Part shown: piece by piece, positions 1 to 4,886 of the stretch | How the letters are laid out: each line of letters opens with the position of its first letter | Numbering within the stretch: the first letter of the stretch is position 1 | Position numbers and translations under genes: made by a program | Source of the DNA: Actinomycetes bacterium | GTDB taxonomy: Bacteria; Actinomycetota; Actinomycetes; Actinomycetales; Microbacteriaceae | Assembly (NCBI GenBank): GCA_023451265.1 | Contig: JAEYAG010000012.1 | Span: 1 to 5,092 of the forward strand | Direction of reading: 5' to 3' | Length of the DNA stretch: 5,092 nt | The notes under the pieces: model-generated | What the model saw: the letters and a program-made list of their open reading frames with translations, nothing else | What the model was told of the DNA's origin: nothing | Databases searched by the model: none

Positions 1-51
1 CGGGGCGAGGACGTCCGGCACACGCGGCATCCCGAGGTTCACAGCTGGCAC
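1..51 (-). CDS. ispG: IspG (GcpE), 4-hydroxy-3-methylbut-2-enyl diphosphate synthase, N-terminal fragment
   Basis: Seventeen codons of a minus-strand gene that continues beyond the left edge. Read from GTG at 51-49 the peptide is MPAVNLGMPRVPDVLAP, with G or C at nearly every third position. From memory, this matches the N-terminus of IspG proteins of Microbacteriaceae, which start with a MPAVNLGMP-type segment followed by VPEVLAPRR. IspG is an iron-sulfur enzyme that reduces MEcPP to HMBPP in the MEP isoprenoid pathway, in the cytoplasm. The catalytic region lies outside the window, so the call rests on this short segment and on synteny: the Rip1-like protease gene is on the same strand upstream, as in mycobacteria (dxr-rip1-gcpE). 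The GTG at 51 is chosen because a TAGGCT -10 box ends exactly six bases before it. GTG at 42 and ATG at 30 are in-frame alternatives, but neither has a Shine-Dalgarno sequence. Confidence 0.65.
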   Translation of the reverse strand, partial: MPAVNLGMPRVPDVLAP

Positions 52-63
52 CGGACCAGCCTA
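52..63 (-). promoter_or_regulatory. -10 box of a leaderless promoter for ispG
   Basis: On the minus strand TAGGCT (63-58) is followed by six bases (GGTCCG) and then the GTG start codon at 51. With the usual distance from -10 to +1, transcription would begin on the first base of the start codon. TAGGCT fits the actinobacterial TANNNT consensus and is identical to the -10 box proposed for the gene starting at 4899. No good -35 hexamer is visible, which is common in actinobacterial promoters. Confidence 0.5.
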
Positions 64-70
64 CGCCGCG

Positions 71-99
71 GCGGCAGAACGAAGGCTGAGCACTGCCGC
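71..99. repeat. Inverted repeat between the ispG and ltrA -10 boxes, possible operator
   Basis: GCGGCAG (71-77) and CTGCCGC (93-99) are perfect 7-bp inverted arms separated by 15 bp. The arm starts are 22 bp apart, about two helical turns. The pair lies wholly between the -10 box of ispG and that of ltrA, and the right arm touches the ltrA -10 box, so a dimeric protein bound here could affect one or both promoters. GC-rich repeats of this length can arise by chance at this base composition, so the operator role is only a suggestion. Confidence 0.3.
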
Positions 100-111
100 T
101 AACGTGTGCGC
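100..111 (+). promoter_or_regulatory. -10 box of a leaderless promoter for ltrA
   Basis: TAACGT (100-105) fits TANNNT and is followed by six bases (GTGCGC) and the ATG at 112. This places the predicted transcription start on the A of that ATG. No Shine-Dalgarno sequence stands at a useful distance: the only purine-rich stretch, GAAGG at 81-85, is too far upstream. The box therefore supports ATG 112 over the in-frame GTG at 106, which would fall within the promoter. No clear -35 hexamer is seen. Confidence 0.5.
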
Positions 112-1356
112 ATGAGCCTCGTCCACCGCATCGCTCCCATGACCGGTCGCGACCCGCACGAGAAGCACCGCGCCGCCACGCCGCTGGAGCTGCTGTTCGA
201 CCTCACCTTCGTGATCGCCTTCAGCCAGGCCTCGTCGCAGGCCGCGCACTACTTCGAGGAAGGCAAGACCGGCACCGCTCTCCTCGGCTTCGCGATCGGC
301 GTCTTCGCCGTCACCTGGGCCTGGATCAACTTCTCGTGGCTGGCGTCGGCGTACGACACCGACGACGTCTTCATGCGCCTCGCGACCTTCGTCGAGATGA
401 TCGGCGTGATCATCATGGCGCTGGGGCTCCCCGACTTCTTCCACTCCCTCGACGCCGGCGGGCACATCCACAACGAGGTGCTCGTGGCCGGCTACGTGGT
501 GATGCGCGTCGCGACCATCGCGCTGTGGCTTCGCGCGGCGCGGCAGGATGCCGCCCGTCGCCGAACCTGCCTGACCTACGCCGAGGGCATCGCGATCGTG
601 CAGGTCGCGTGGATCGGCGTGATCTTCGCGAACCCTCCGGCGTGGGTGGCGCTGACGCTCATGGTCATCCTCGCCGTCGCCGAGATGGCGGTACCGGTCA
701 TCGCCGAACGGCCCGGCACGCCGGGCGGCGGCCCGCCCTGGCACGCGCATCACATCGCCGAGCGGTATTCGCTGCTGGTGATCATCACCCTCGGCGAAGT
801 GATCCTGGGCACGGTCCTCGCGATCTCCGCCGTCGTCCAGGACGACGGCTGGTCGGTCGAGGCGGTGCTCGTCGCCTTCGGCGGCACCCTGCTGGCGTTC
901 GCGATGTGGTGGGCGTACTTCGTGGTGCCGTCGGGCCGCATCCTGCACGCGCACCGCGACCGGGCGTTCCCGTGGGGCTACCTGCACATCGCCATGTTCG
1001 GCTCGGTCGCCGCCGTCGGTGCGGGCCTGCACGTCGCGGCGAACGTGCTCGGCCATGAGGCGCACGAGATCGATCGGACGTATGCACTGTGGACGGTCGC
1101 CGGGCCCGTGCTGGCGTTCGTCGTCGTGCTGTCGGCGCTGTACGACATCCTGGTGCGCCGCTTCGACCTCTGGCACCTCGGCATGCTCGTCGCCGCGGTC
1201 GCCGTCATCGCGGTGGCGGTCATCGCCTCGACGGCGGGAGCGAGCCTCGGCGTCACGATCGTCATCGTCGCGTGCGCGCCCCTGGCGATCGTCGTCGGCT
1301 ACGAAGCCGGAGGTCACCGCCGGGCTGCCGCCGATCTCGACCGCCTGGGCGCGTGA
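112..1356 (+). CDS. ltrA: LtrA family (low temperature requirement protein A) membrane protein
   Basis: A 414-residue multi-pass membrane protein of the LtrA family, named for a Listeria monocytogenes locus needed for growth in the cold; its biochemical function is not established. Two family signatures are visible. One is the N-terminal TPLELLFDLTFVIAFSQ (residues 23-39), which begins the first membrane segment. The other is the central HHIAERYSLLVIITLGE (213-229) followed by VILG. About ten hydrophobic segments follow in sequence, including residues 55-75, 92-108, 125-141, 157-173, 178-197, 219-240, 252-272, 290-312, 327-346 and 356-397. The length of about 400 residues is normal for the family. 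There is no signal peptide, and the short N-terminus carries basic residues. ATG 112 is preferred because a -10 box sits six bases before it; the in-frame GTG 106 would overlap the promoter. ltrA is divergent from ispG and lies 47 bp upstream of the trp leader. I see no mechanistic link between this protein and tryptophan synthesis. Confidence 0.9.
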   Translation: MSLVHRIAPMTGRDPHEKHRAATPLELLFDLTFVIAFSQASSQAAHYFEEGKTGTALLGFAIGVFAVTWAWINFSWLASAYDTDDVFMRLATFVEMIGVIIMALGLPDFFHSLDAGGHIHNEVLVAGYVVMRVATIALWLRAARQDAARRRTCLTYAEGIAIVQVAWIGVIFANPPAWVALTLMVILAVAEMAVPVIAERPGTPGGGPPWHAHHIAERYSLLVIITLGEVILGTVLAISAVVQDDGWSVEAVLVAFGGTLLAFAMWWAYFVVPSGRILHAHRDRAFPWGYLHIAMFGSVAAVGAGLHVAANVLGHEAHEIDRTYALWTVAGPVLAFVVVLSALYDILVRRFDLWHLGMLVAAVAVIAVAVIASTAGASLGVTIVIVACAPLAIVVGYEAGGHRRAAADLDRLGA

Positions 1357-1383
1357 GGCAGCGGCGCGTGAGGCAGCGGCGCG
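1348..1383 (+). repeat. 15-bp tandem repeat (2.4 copies) at the ltrA stop codon and trp promoter
   Basis: The unit GGCGCGTGAGGCAGC occurs perfectly at 1348-1362 and 1363-1377, followed by a partial third copy GGCGCG (1378-1383). The unit is five codons long and contains the ltrA stop codon TGA, so the in-frame C-terminal Gly-Ala-stop is duplicated. The second copy covers the place where the -35 element of the trp leader promoter should be: TGAGGC at 1369-1374 leaves a 17-bp spacer to the -10 box. The second copy and the partial third also form a 6-bp inverted repeat, GGCGCG (1363-1368) with CGCGCC (1380-1385), but no T-tract follows. Confidence 0.8.
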
Positions 1384-1391
1384 CCGTCTGA

Positions 1392-1403
1392 TATCGTGAC
1401 CGC
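1392..1403 (+). promoter_or_regulatory. -10 box of a leaderless promoter for the trp leader and trpEG
   Basis: TATCGT (1392-1397) fits TANNNT; six bases (GACCGC) separate it from the ATG of the leader peptide at 1404. The predicted RNA therefore begins at the leader peptide start codon, and the leader peptide has no Shine-Dalgarno sequence. The best candidate for the -35 is TGAGGC at 1369-1374 (17-bp spacer), which shares only TGA with TTGACA and lies in the 15-bp tandem repeat. Confidence 0.6.
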
Positions 1404-1439
1404 ATGTTCGCGCGCAGCTCCTGGTGGCACACCCGCTGA
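1404..1439 (+). CDS. trpL: trp operon leader peptide (11 aa)
   Basis: ATG 1404 to TGA 1437-1439 encodes MFARSSWWHTR. The tandem Trp codons TGG TGG (1422-1427) sit just before the first strand of the attenuator structure, as expected of a peptide whose translation senses charged tRNA-Trp. From memory, actinobacterial trp leader peptides, such as that of Streptomyces trpEG, also begin MFA and carry adjacent Trp residues. There is no Shine-Dalgarno sequence: the bases before the ATG are a TATCGT box plus six nucleotides, so the peptide is probably translated from a leaderless RNA. The stop codon overlaps the GAGGCGGT strand that forms the antiterminator. The peptide is thought to act only through the position of the ribosome, although a role in trans cannot be excluded. 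Confidence 0.9.
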   Translation: MFARSSWWHTR

Positions 1440-1486
1440 GGCGGTGTGGACGCGCGACCGGTAATCCCGACGAGACACAGACCGCC
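1428..1486 (+). promoter_or_regulatory. trp attenuator: 1:2 hairpin and competing 2:3 antiterminator
   Basis: Strand 1 (CACACC 1428-1433, bulged C1434, GC 1435-1436) pairs with strand 2 (GC 1441-1442, GGTGTG 1443-1448) around a TGAG loop, giving eight pairs. Strand 2 can instead pair with strand 3: GGCGGT (1440-1445) with ACCGCC (1481-1486), plus GTG (1446-1448) with CAC (1476-1478) across an AG bulge, giving nine pairs. Strand 3 is also the left arm of the terminator. A ribosome stalled on the Trp codons at 1422-1427 covers strand 1, frees strand 2, and lets 2:3 block the terminator. With enough Trp-tRNA the ribosome reaches the stop codon, 2:3 does not form, and transcription ends. The pairings were read by eye and no energies were computed. 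Confidence 0.85.
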
Positions 1487-1503
1487 CATCGAGGCGGTCT
1501 TTT
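1479..1503 (+). terminator. Intrinsic terminator of the trp attenuator
   Basis: AGACCGCC (1479-1486) and GGCGGTCT (1493-1500) form a perfect 8-bp stem with a CATCGA loop, followed by T1501-T1503 and then CGTT; the last stem base also extends the U run. It lies between the leader peptide and trpEG, 47 bases before the trpEG start codon. Ending here would release an RNA of about 100 nt starting at 1404. This is the classic strand 3:4 terminator of a trp attenuator. Confidence 0.9.
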
Positions 1504-1536
1504 CGTTCCAGCGACGAGGCGGTCCGCCCGAACCAC

Positions 1537-1543
1537 AGAAAGG
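1537..1543 (+). promoter_or_regulatory. Shine-Dalgarno sequence of trpEG
   Basis: AGAAAGG (1537-1543) lies six bases before ATG 1550 and decides the start of trpEG. The reading frame stays open upstream to a GTG at 1424, but that GTG lies within the Trp codons of the leader peptide and the extension would run through the attenuator. This is the only convincing Shine-Dalgarno site in the window. Confidence 0.85.
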
Positions 1544-1549
1544 CCCGGC

Positions 1550-3469
1550 ATGACTCCGAGCCCGTCCGCCCAGCCCGAGACCCTCTCCGCCGTCATCGCC
1601 TCCGGCGCGCCCTTCGCGCTCATCGCGCGCGACGAGAACACCGTCGAGCTGCTCACCGGCGACGTCGTCGACGTCGCGCTCCTCGCCGACATCCCCCTGA
1701 CGGATGCCGCCGGCGCACCGCGGGAGGTGCTCGCCCTCGTGCCGTACCGGCAGGTCGTCGAGCGCGGCTTCGAGTGCCACGACGACGCCGCGCCGCTGCG
1801 CTGCCTCGCCGTCGCCGAGCACACCCACCTGCCGCGCGCCGACGTGCTCGCCGCGCTCCCGACGGCGCCGGTGCCGCTGCGCGACGCCGGCTTCGACATC
1901 GCCGACGCGGAGTACGCCGACATCGTCCGCACCGTGATCGCCGACGAGATCGGGCGAGGCGAGGGCGCGAACTTCGTCATCCGCCGCGACTACACGGCCT
2001 CCGTCGACGGCGACGCGCTCACCGCCGGCCTCACCTGGTTCCGGGCGCTGCTCGAGCACGAGCGCGGCGCGTACTGGACCTTCCTCGTCTCCACCCCCGG
2101 GCATCTCGCCGTCGGCGCGAGCCCCGAGGCGCACGTCAGCGCGACGGGCGGCGTCGTCACGATGAACCCGATCTCGGGCACATTCCGCCACCCCGCCGGC
2201 GGCGCGACGGCCGACACCCTCGCAGAGTTCCTCGGCTCCACGAAGGAGACCGAGGAGCTGTTCATGGTCGTCGACGAGGAGCTCAAGATGATGAGCGCCG
2301 TCTGCAGCGACGGCGGCCGCATCACGGGCCCGCACCTGAAGGAGATGTCGCGGCTCACCCACACCGAGTACATGCTGCGCGGACGCAGCACGATGGATCC
2401 CCGCGACATCCTGCGCGAGACGATGTTCGCGCCGACCGTCACCGGCTCGCCGATGCAGAACGCGTGCACGGTCATCAAGCGGCACGAGCGCACCCCGCGC
2501 GGGTACTACTCCGGCGTGGCCGCGCTGTTCACCCCGACGGATGCCGGGGGCCACGACCTCGACGCCCCCATCCTCATCCGGACCGCGTACCTCGTGGACG
2601 GCCGGCTGCGCGTGCCGGTCGGGGCCACGCTCGTGCGCCATTCCGACCCCGACGGCGAGGTGAGCGAGACCCACGGCAAGGCGGCCGGCGTGCTCGGCGC
2701 GATCGGCGCGGTGCCGCGCGATGAGGTCGCCGAGGCCGCGGCGCTCGACGAGGATGCCCCCACCGCCGTGCCGCGCCTGCTCGCCGACGACCCCCACATC
2801 GCGGCGCTGCTCGCCGCGCGCAACGAGCGCCTCGCCCCGTTCTGGCTGAACCCGCAGTCCACCGGCGAGGCGGGGCCGTTCGCCGGGCTGACGGCGGTCG
2901 TGGTCGACGCCGAGGACCGATTCACGACAATGCTCGCCCACCAGCTGCGTCATCTCGGGTTCGCCGTGACGATCGTGCCGTGGGACCGGTCGGATGCCGC
3001 CGCGCAGGATGTCGCCGACCTCGTCGTAGCGGGCCCCGGCCCGGGCGACCCGCGCGACGGCGCGAACGCGCGCATCGCGGCGATGCGCACGGTCGTCGAC
3101 GCCCGCCTCGCGAGCGGCCGGCCGCTCGTGGCCGTCTGCCTCAGCCACCAGATCCTCGCCGACCGGCTCGGCATCGGGCTCGGCCCGCTGGCGGCGCCGC
3201 ACCAGGGCCTGCAGAAGACCATCGACGTGTTCGGGACACCGGCATCCATCGGCTTCTACAACACCTTCACCGCGCGGGTCGAGCCGGGCACCACGACGCT
3301 CGGAGCGACACAGATCGCCGCCGACCCGGCATCCGGCGACGTGTACGCGCTGCGTGGCCCCGGCTACGCGTCGGTGCAGGGGCACCTGGAGTCGATCCTG
3401 TCCCGCGACGGACTCGCGACCCTCGAGCGCCTCGTCGCACACGCGGTGGCGCCCGCCGCCGCGGCGTAG
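1550..3469 (+). CDS. trpEG: Fused anthranilate synthase (TrpE-TrpG), PhzE-like
   Basis: A 639-residue cytoplasmic enzyme with a chorismate-utilising domain (about 1-420) fused to a class I glutamine amidotransferase (about 444-635). It should convert chorismate and glutamine-derived ammonia to anthranilate, the first step of tryptophan synthesis. Chorismate-domain marks are NPISGTFRH (206-214), VVDEELKMM (240-248), GYYSG (318-322), IRTA (343-346) and GATLVRHSDPD. In the amidotransferase, Cys530 in VCLSHQ is the expected nucleophile, and His612 and Glu614 in GHLES complete the triad. The sequence resembles PhzE of phenazine pathways (2-amino-2-desoxyisochorismate synthase) more than separate TrpE plus TrpG. 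Streptomyces venezuelae has a comparable fused trpEG under a trp attenuator. The attenuator here points to tryptophan supply, and no phenazine or other trp gene is visible. The LLES-type tryptophan-binding motif of TrpE is not recognisable near the N-terminus, where LLTG occurs instead, so feedback inhibition is uncertain. The gene converges on the M50 protease gene 14 bp away. Confidence 0.9.
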   Translation: MTPSPSAQPETLSAVIASGAPFALIARDENTVELLTGDVVDVALLADIPLTDAAGAPREVLALVPYRQVVERGFECHDDAAPLRCLAVAEHTHLPRADVLAALPTAPVPLRDAGFDIADAEYADIVRTVIADEIGRGEGANFVIRRDYTASVDGDALTAGLTWFRALLEHERGAYWTFLVSTPGHLAVGASPEAHVSATGGVVTMNPISGTFRHPAGGATADTLAEFLGSTKETEELFMVVDEELKMMSAVCSDGGRITGPHLKEMSRLTHTEYMLRGRSTMDPRDILRETMFAPTVTGSPMQNACTVIKRHERTPRGYYSGVAALFTPTDAGGHDLDAPILIRTAYLVDGRLRVPVGATLVRHSDPDGEVSETHGKAAGVLGAIGAVPRDEVAEAAALDEDAPTAVPRLLADDPHIAALLAARNERLAPFWLNPQSTGEAGPFAGLTAVVVDAEDRFTTMLAHQLRHLGFAVTIVPWDRSDAAAQDVADLVVAGPGPGDPRDGANARIAAMRTVVDARLASGRPLVAVCLSHQILADRLGIGLGPLAAPHQGLQKTIDVFGTPASIGFYNTFTARVEPGTTTLGATQIAADPASGDVYALRGPGYASVQGHLESILSRDGLATLERLVAHAVAPAAAA

Positions 3470-3481
3470 CGGTCGCCGCGG
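3459..3481. terminator. GC-rich hairpin shared by convergent trpEG and M50 genes, possible bidirectional terminator
   Basis: CCGCGGCG (3459-3466) and CGCCGCGG (3474-3481) form a perfect 8-bp, all-GC stem with a 7-nt loop, TAGCGGT, that contains the trpEG stop codon. The hairpin ends 2 bp before the last base of the M50 stop codon and fills almost the whole 14-bp gap between the genes. There is no T-tract on either strand, so intrinsic termination is uncertain, although U-poor terminators are reported in actinobacteria. It is the only candidate for ending both transcripts. Confidence 0.45.
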
Positions 3482-3483
3482 GG

Positions 3484-4827
3484 TCAGCCTCCGATCAGCC
3501 GCACCGGGTTGATGAGGTCGGCGAGGATGAGGATGCCGCCCATCACGACCAGCGCGATGACCACGACGAACGTCACCGGCACGAGCCGCGTCGCATCCAC
3601 CGGGGCGGGCGGCGGACGCCGCCAGAGCTTCGCCCACGCCCGCTTGATCCCGTCCCACAGCGCCACGACGACGTGCCCGCCGTCCAGCGGCAGCAACGGG
3701 ATGAGGTTGAAGACGAACAGCGCGATGTTCAGCGCCCCGAGCAGGCCCAGCAGCGTCGACACCCGGTCGAGCACCGGCGCGTCGGTGGCCGCGACCTCAC
3801 CCGCCAGGCGCCCCACGCCGACGACCGACAGCGGGCCGTTGGGGTCGCGGTCCTGGCCGGTGATCATGTCGGCGGCGGTCTGGTAGACCCGCGCGGGCAG
3901 CTGCCACATGATGCCGGCGACCTGCCCCGCCTGCGCGAACGCCGCTTCGGGGCCCTCCCAGATCGGCTGGCGGACGTACTCGGTCGTCGCCGTCATCCCG
4001 ACGAATCCGACCTGCGCGGTCGTGATCTCGCCGTCGGCCTGCTGCACCTGGCGCTCGGCGAGCATCGGCGTCACCCGCAGGGTCTGATCGGTGCCGTCCC
4101 GGTTCACGACGACGTCGAGCGGGCGGTTCGGAGACGCCTGGATGATGGCGGATGCCGCGGCGAAGCTGTCGACGTCGGTGCCGTCGACCGAGACGATGAC
4201 GTCGCCGGGCTGGATGCCGGCCTCGGCGGCGGGAGATGCGGGATCGTCGGCGGTGCAGGTGGTCTGCGTCGACCCGGCCGGCAGCACGCACTCGCTGACC
4301 GCGGCGATCGTCGTCGTCGCGGTCTGCACGCCGATGCCGCTGAAGACGGTCGTGAACAGCACGATCGCCAGGAGCAGGTTCATGAGCGGTCCGCCGAGCA
4401 TGACGATGACCCGCTGCCAGACGGGCAGTTCGTAGAACGCCCGGCGCCCGTCGTCGCCGGCGAGGGTCTCGTCGTTGGCGAGCCGCGCGTCCTGCACCAT
4501 CGTCGCGAAGAAGCCGCCGCCCGCCTTGCCGGCCGTGCCCGCGGGAGCGGCCGCCGCGTCGGCATTCGCTTTCGCCGTCGTGTCCGGTGGCGGCGGGTAC
4601 ATCCCGGCCATGGAGATGTAACCGCCGAGCGGCAGCGCTTTGAATCCGTACTCGGTCTCGCCGATGCGCCGTGACCACAGCGTCGGGCCGAAGCCGATCA
4701 TGTACTGACCGACCCGCACGCCGAACTTCTTGGCGGGTACGAGGTGACCGATCTCGTGCAGGGCGATGGACACCGCCAGTCCGACGACCAGCAGCACGAC
4801 GCCGATGAGGAAGGCGATGACGGTCAC
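3484..4827 (-). CDS. rip1: M50 family site-2 zinc metalloprotease (Rip1/RseP type)
   Basis: A membrane-embedded zinc protease of 447 residues that cuts membrane-bound substrates such as anti-sigma factors during regulated intramembrane proteolysis. The zinc site is HEIGH (residues 24-28; His24, Glu25, His28) at the end of membrane segment 1, together with Asp382 in the distal NLIPLLPLDGGH motif (374-385). Between them are GFGPTLWSRR, PLGGYISMAGM, a low-complexity Pro/Ala/Gly loop (about 77-104), segment 2 with GGPLMN (145-150), an extracytoplasmic PDZ domain (about 171-256, GIQPGD at 204-209), segment 3 (about 358-380) and segment 4 (about 415-437). Its only two cysteines, Cys180 and Cys191, lie beside the PDZ domain and could form a disulfide. 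GTG 4827 is chosen because the protein then begins directly with segment 1, as in relatives, and a TAGCCT box lies 8 bases upstream. GTG 4848 is a real alternative (454 residues). The open frame to 4959 is a non-coding extension into the next promoter. In mycobacteria this gene sits next to dxr and ispG; here trpEG and ltrA lie between it and ispG. Confidence 0.93.
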   Translation of the reverse strand: MTVIAFLIGVVLLVVGLAVSIALHEIGHLVPAKKFGVRVGQYMIGFGPTLWSRRIGETEYGFKALPLGGYISMAGMYPPPPDTTAKANADAAAAPAGTAGKAGGGFFATMVQDARLANDETLAGDDGRRAFYELPVWQRVIVMLGGPLMNLLLAIVLFTTVFSGIGVQTATTTIAAVSECVLPAGSTQTTCTADDPASPAAEAGIQPGDVIVSVDGTDVDSFAAASAIIQASPNRPLDVVVNRDGTDQTLRVTPMLAERQVQQADGEITTAQVGFVGMTATTEYVRQPIWEGPEAAFAQAGQVAGIMWQLPARVYQTAADMITGQDRDPNGPLSVVGVGRLAGEVAATDAPVLDRVSTLLGLLGALNIALFVFNLIPLLPLDGGHVVVALWDGIKRAWAKLWRRPPPAPVDATRLVPVTFVVVIALVVMGGILILADLINPVRLIGG

Positions 4828-4841
4828 GAGGGTCGAGGCTA
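4828..4841 (-). promoter_or_regulatory. Possible -10 box of the M50 protease gene
   Basis: On the minus strand TAGCCT (4841-4836) fits TANNNT and lies eight bases before GTG 4827, predicting an untranslated leader of zero to two bases. If this promoter is used, the upstream GTG at 4848 lies outside the RNA and cannot be the start. A weaker alternative for GTG 4848 is CAAACT (4862-4857), which lacks the first T of the consensus. No Shine-Dalgarno sequence precedes either start. Confidence 0.35.
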
Positions 4842-4886
4842 TCGTCACCCGCTTTGAGTTTGCCCAACCGGCTGGGGCACGGCCGG

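Noticed and set aside
1..102. A plus-strand frame open from the left edge to TAA at 100-102, possibly the end of an upstream gene
   Set aside because: Its peptide is Arg/His-rich with no recognisable C-terminus, while the minus-strand reading matches an IspG start with a matching -10 box.
1363..1385. GGCGCG/CGCGCC hairpin as a terminator for ltrA
   Set aside because: The stem is only 6 bp with an 11-nt loop, has no T-tract, and arises from the tandem repeat plus a GGCGCGCC palindrome; it is not convincing as a terminator.
1424..1549. An N-terminal extension of trpEG to GTG 1424
   Set aside because: The extension starts inside the Trp codons of the leader peptide and runs through the attenuator; ATG 1550 has a good Shine-Dalgarno sequence six bases upstream.
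61..1980. A 639-codon minus-strand open frame opposite ltrA and the start of trpEG
   Set aside because: It is antisense to two genes with recognisable domains, is rich in Arg, Asp, His and Gly as expected of a GC-rich shadow frame, and also runs through the trp attenuator.
1262..3658. A 798-codon minus-strand open frame opposite trpEG
   Set aside because: Its low-complexity Arg/Gly/Asp/Val composition mirrors the GC-rich third positions of trpEG; no domain is recognisable and it overlaps the end of the M50 gene.
2980..4674. A 564-codon plus-strand open frame across the end of trpEG and most of the M50 gene
   Set aside because: It spans two convergent real genes in a shadow frame, its sequence is Arg/Gly/Asp/His-rich, and it has no start context.
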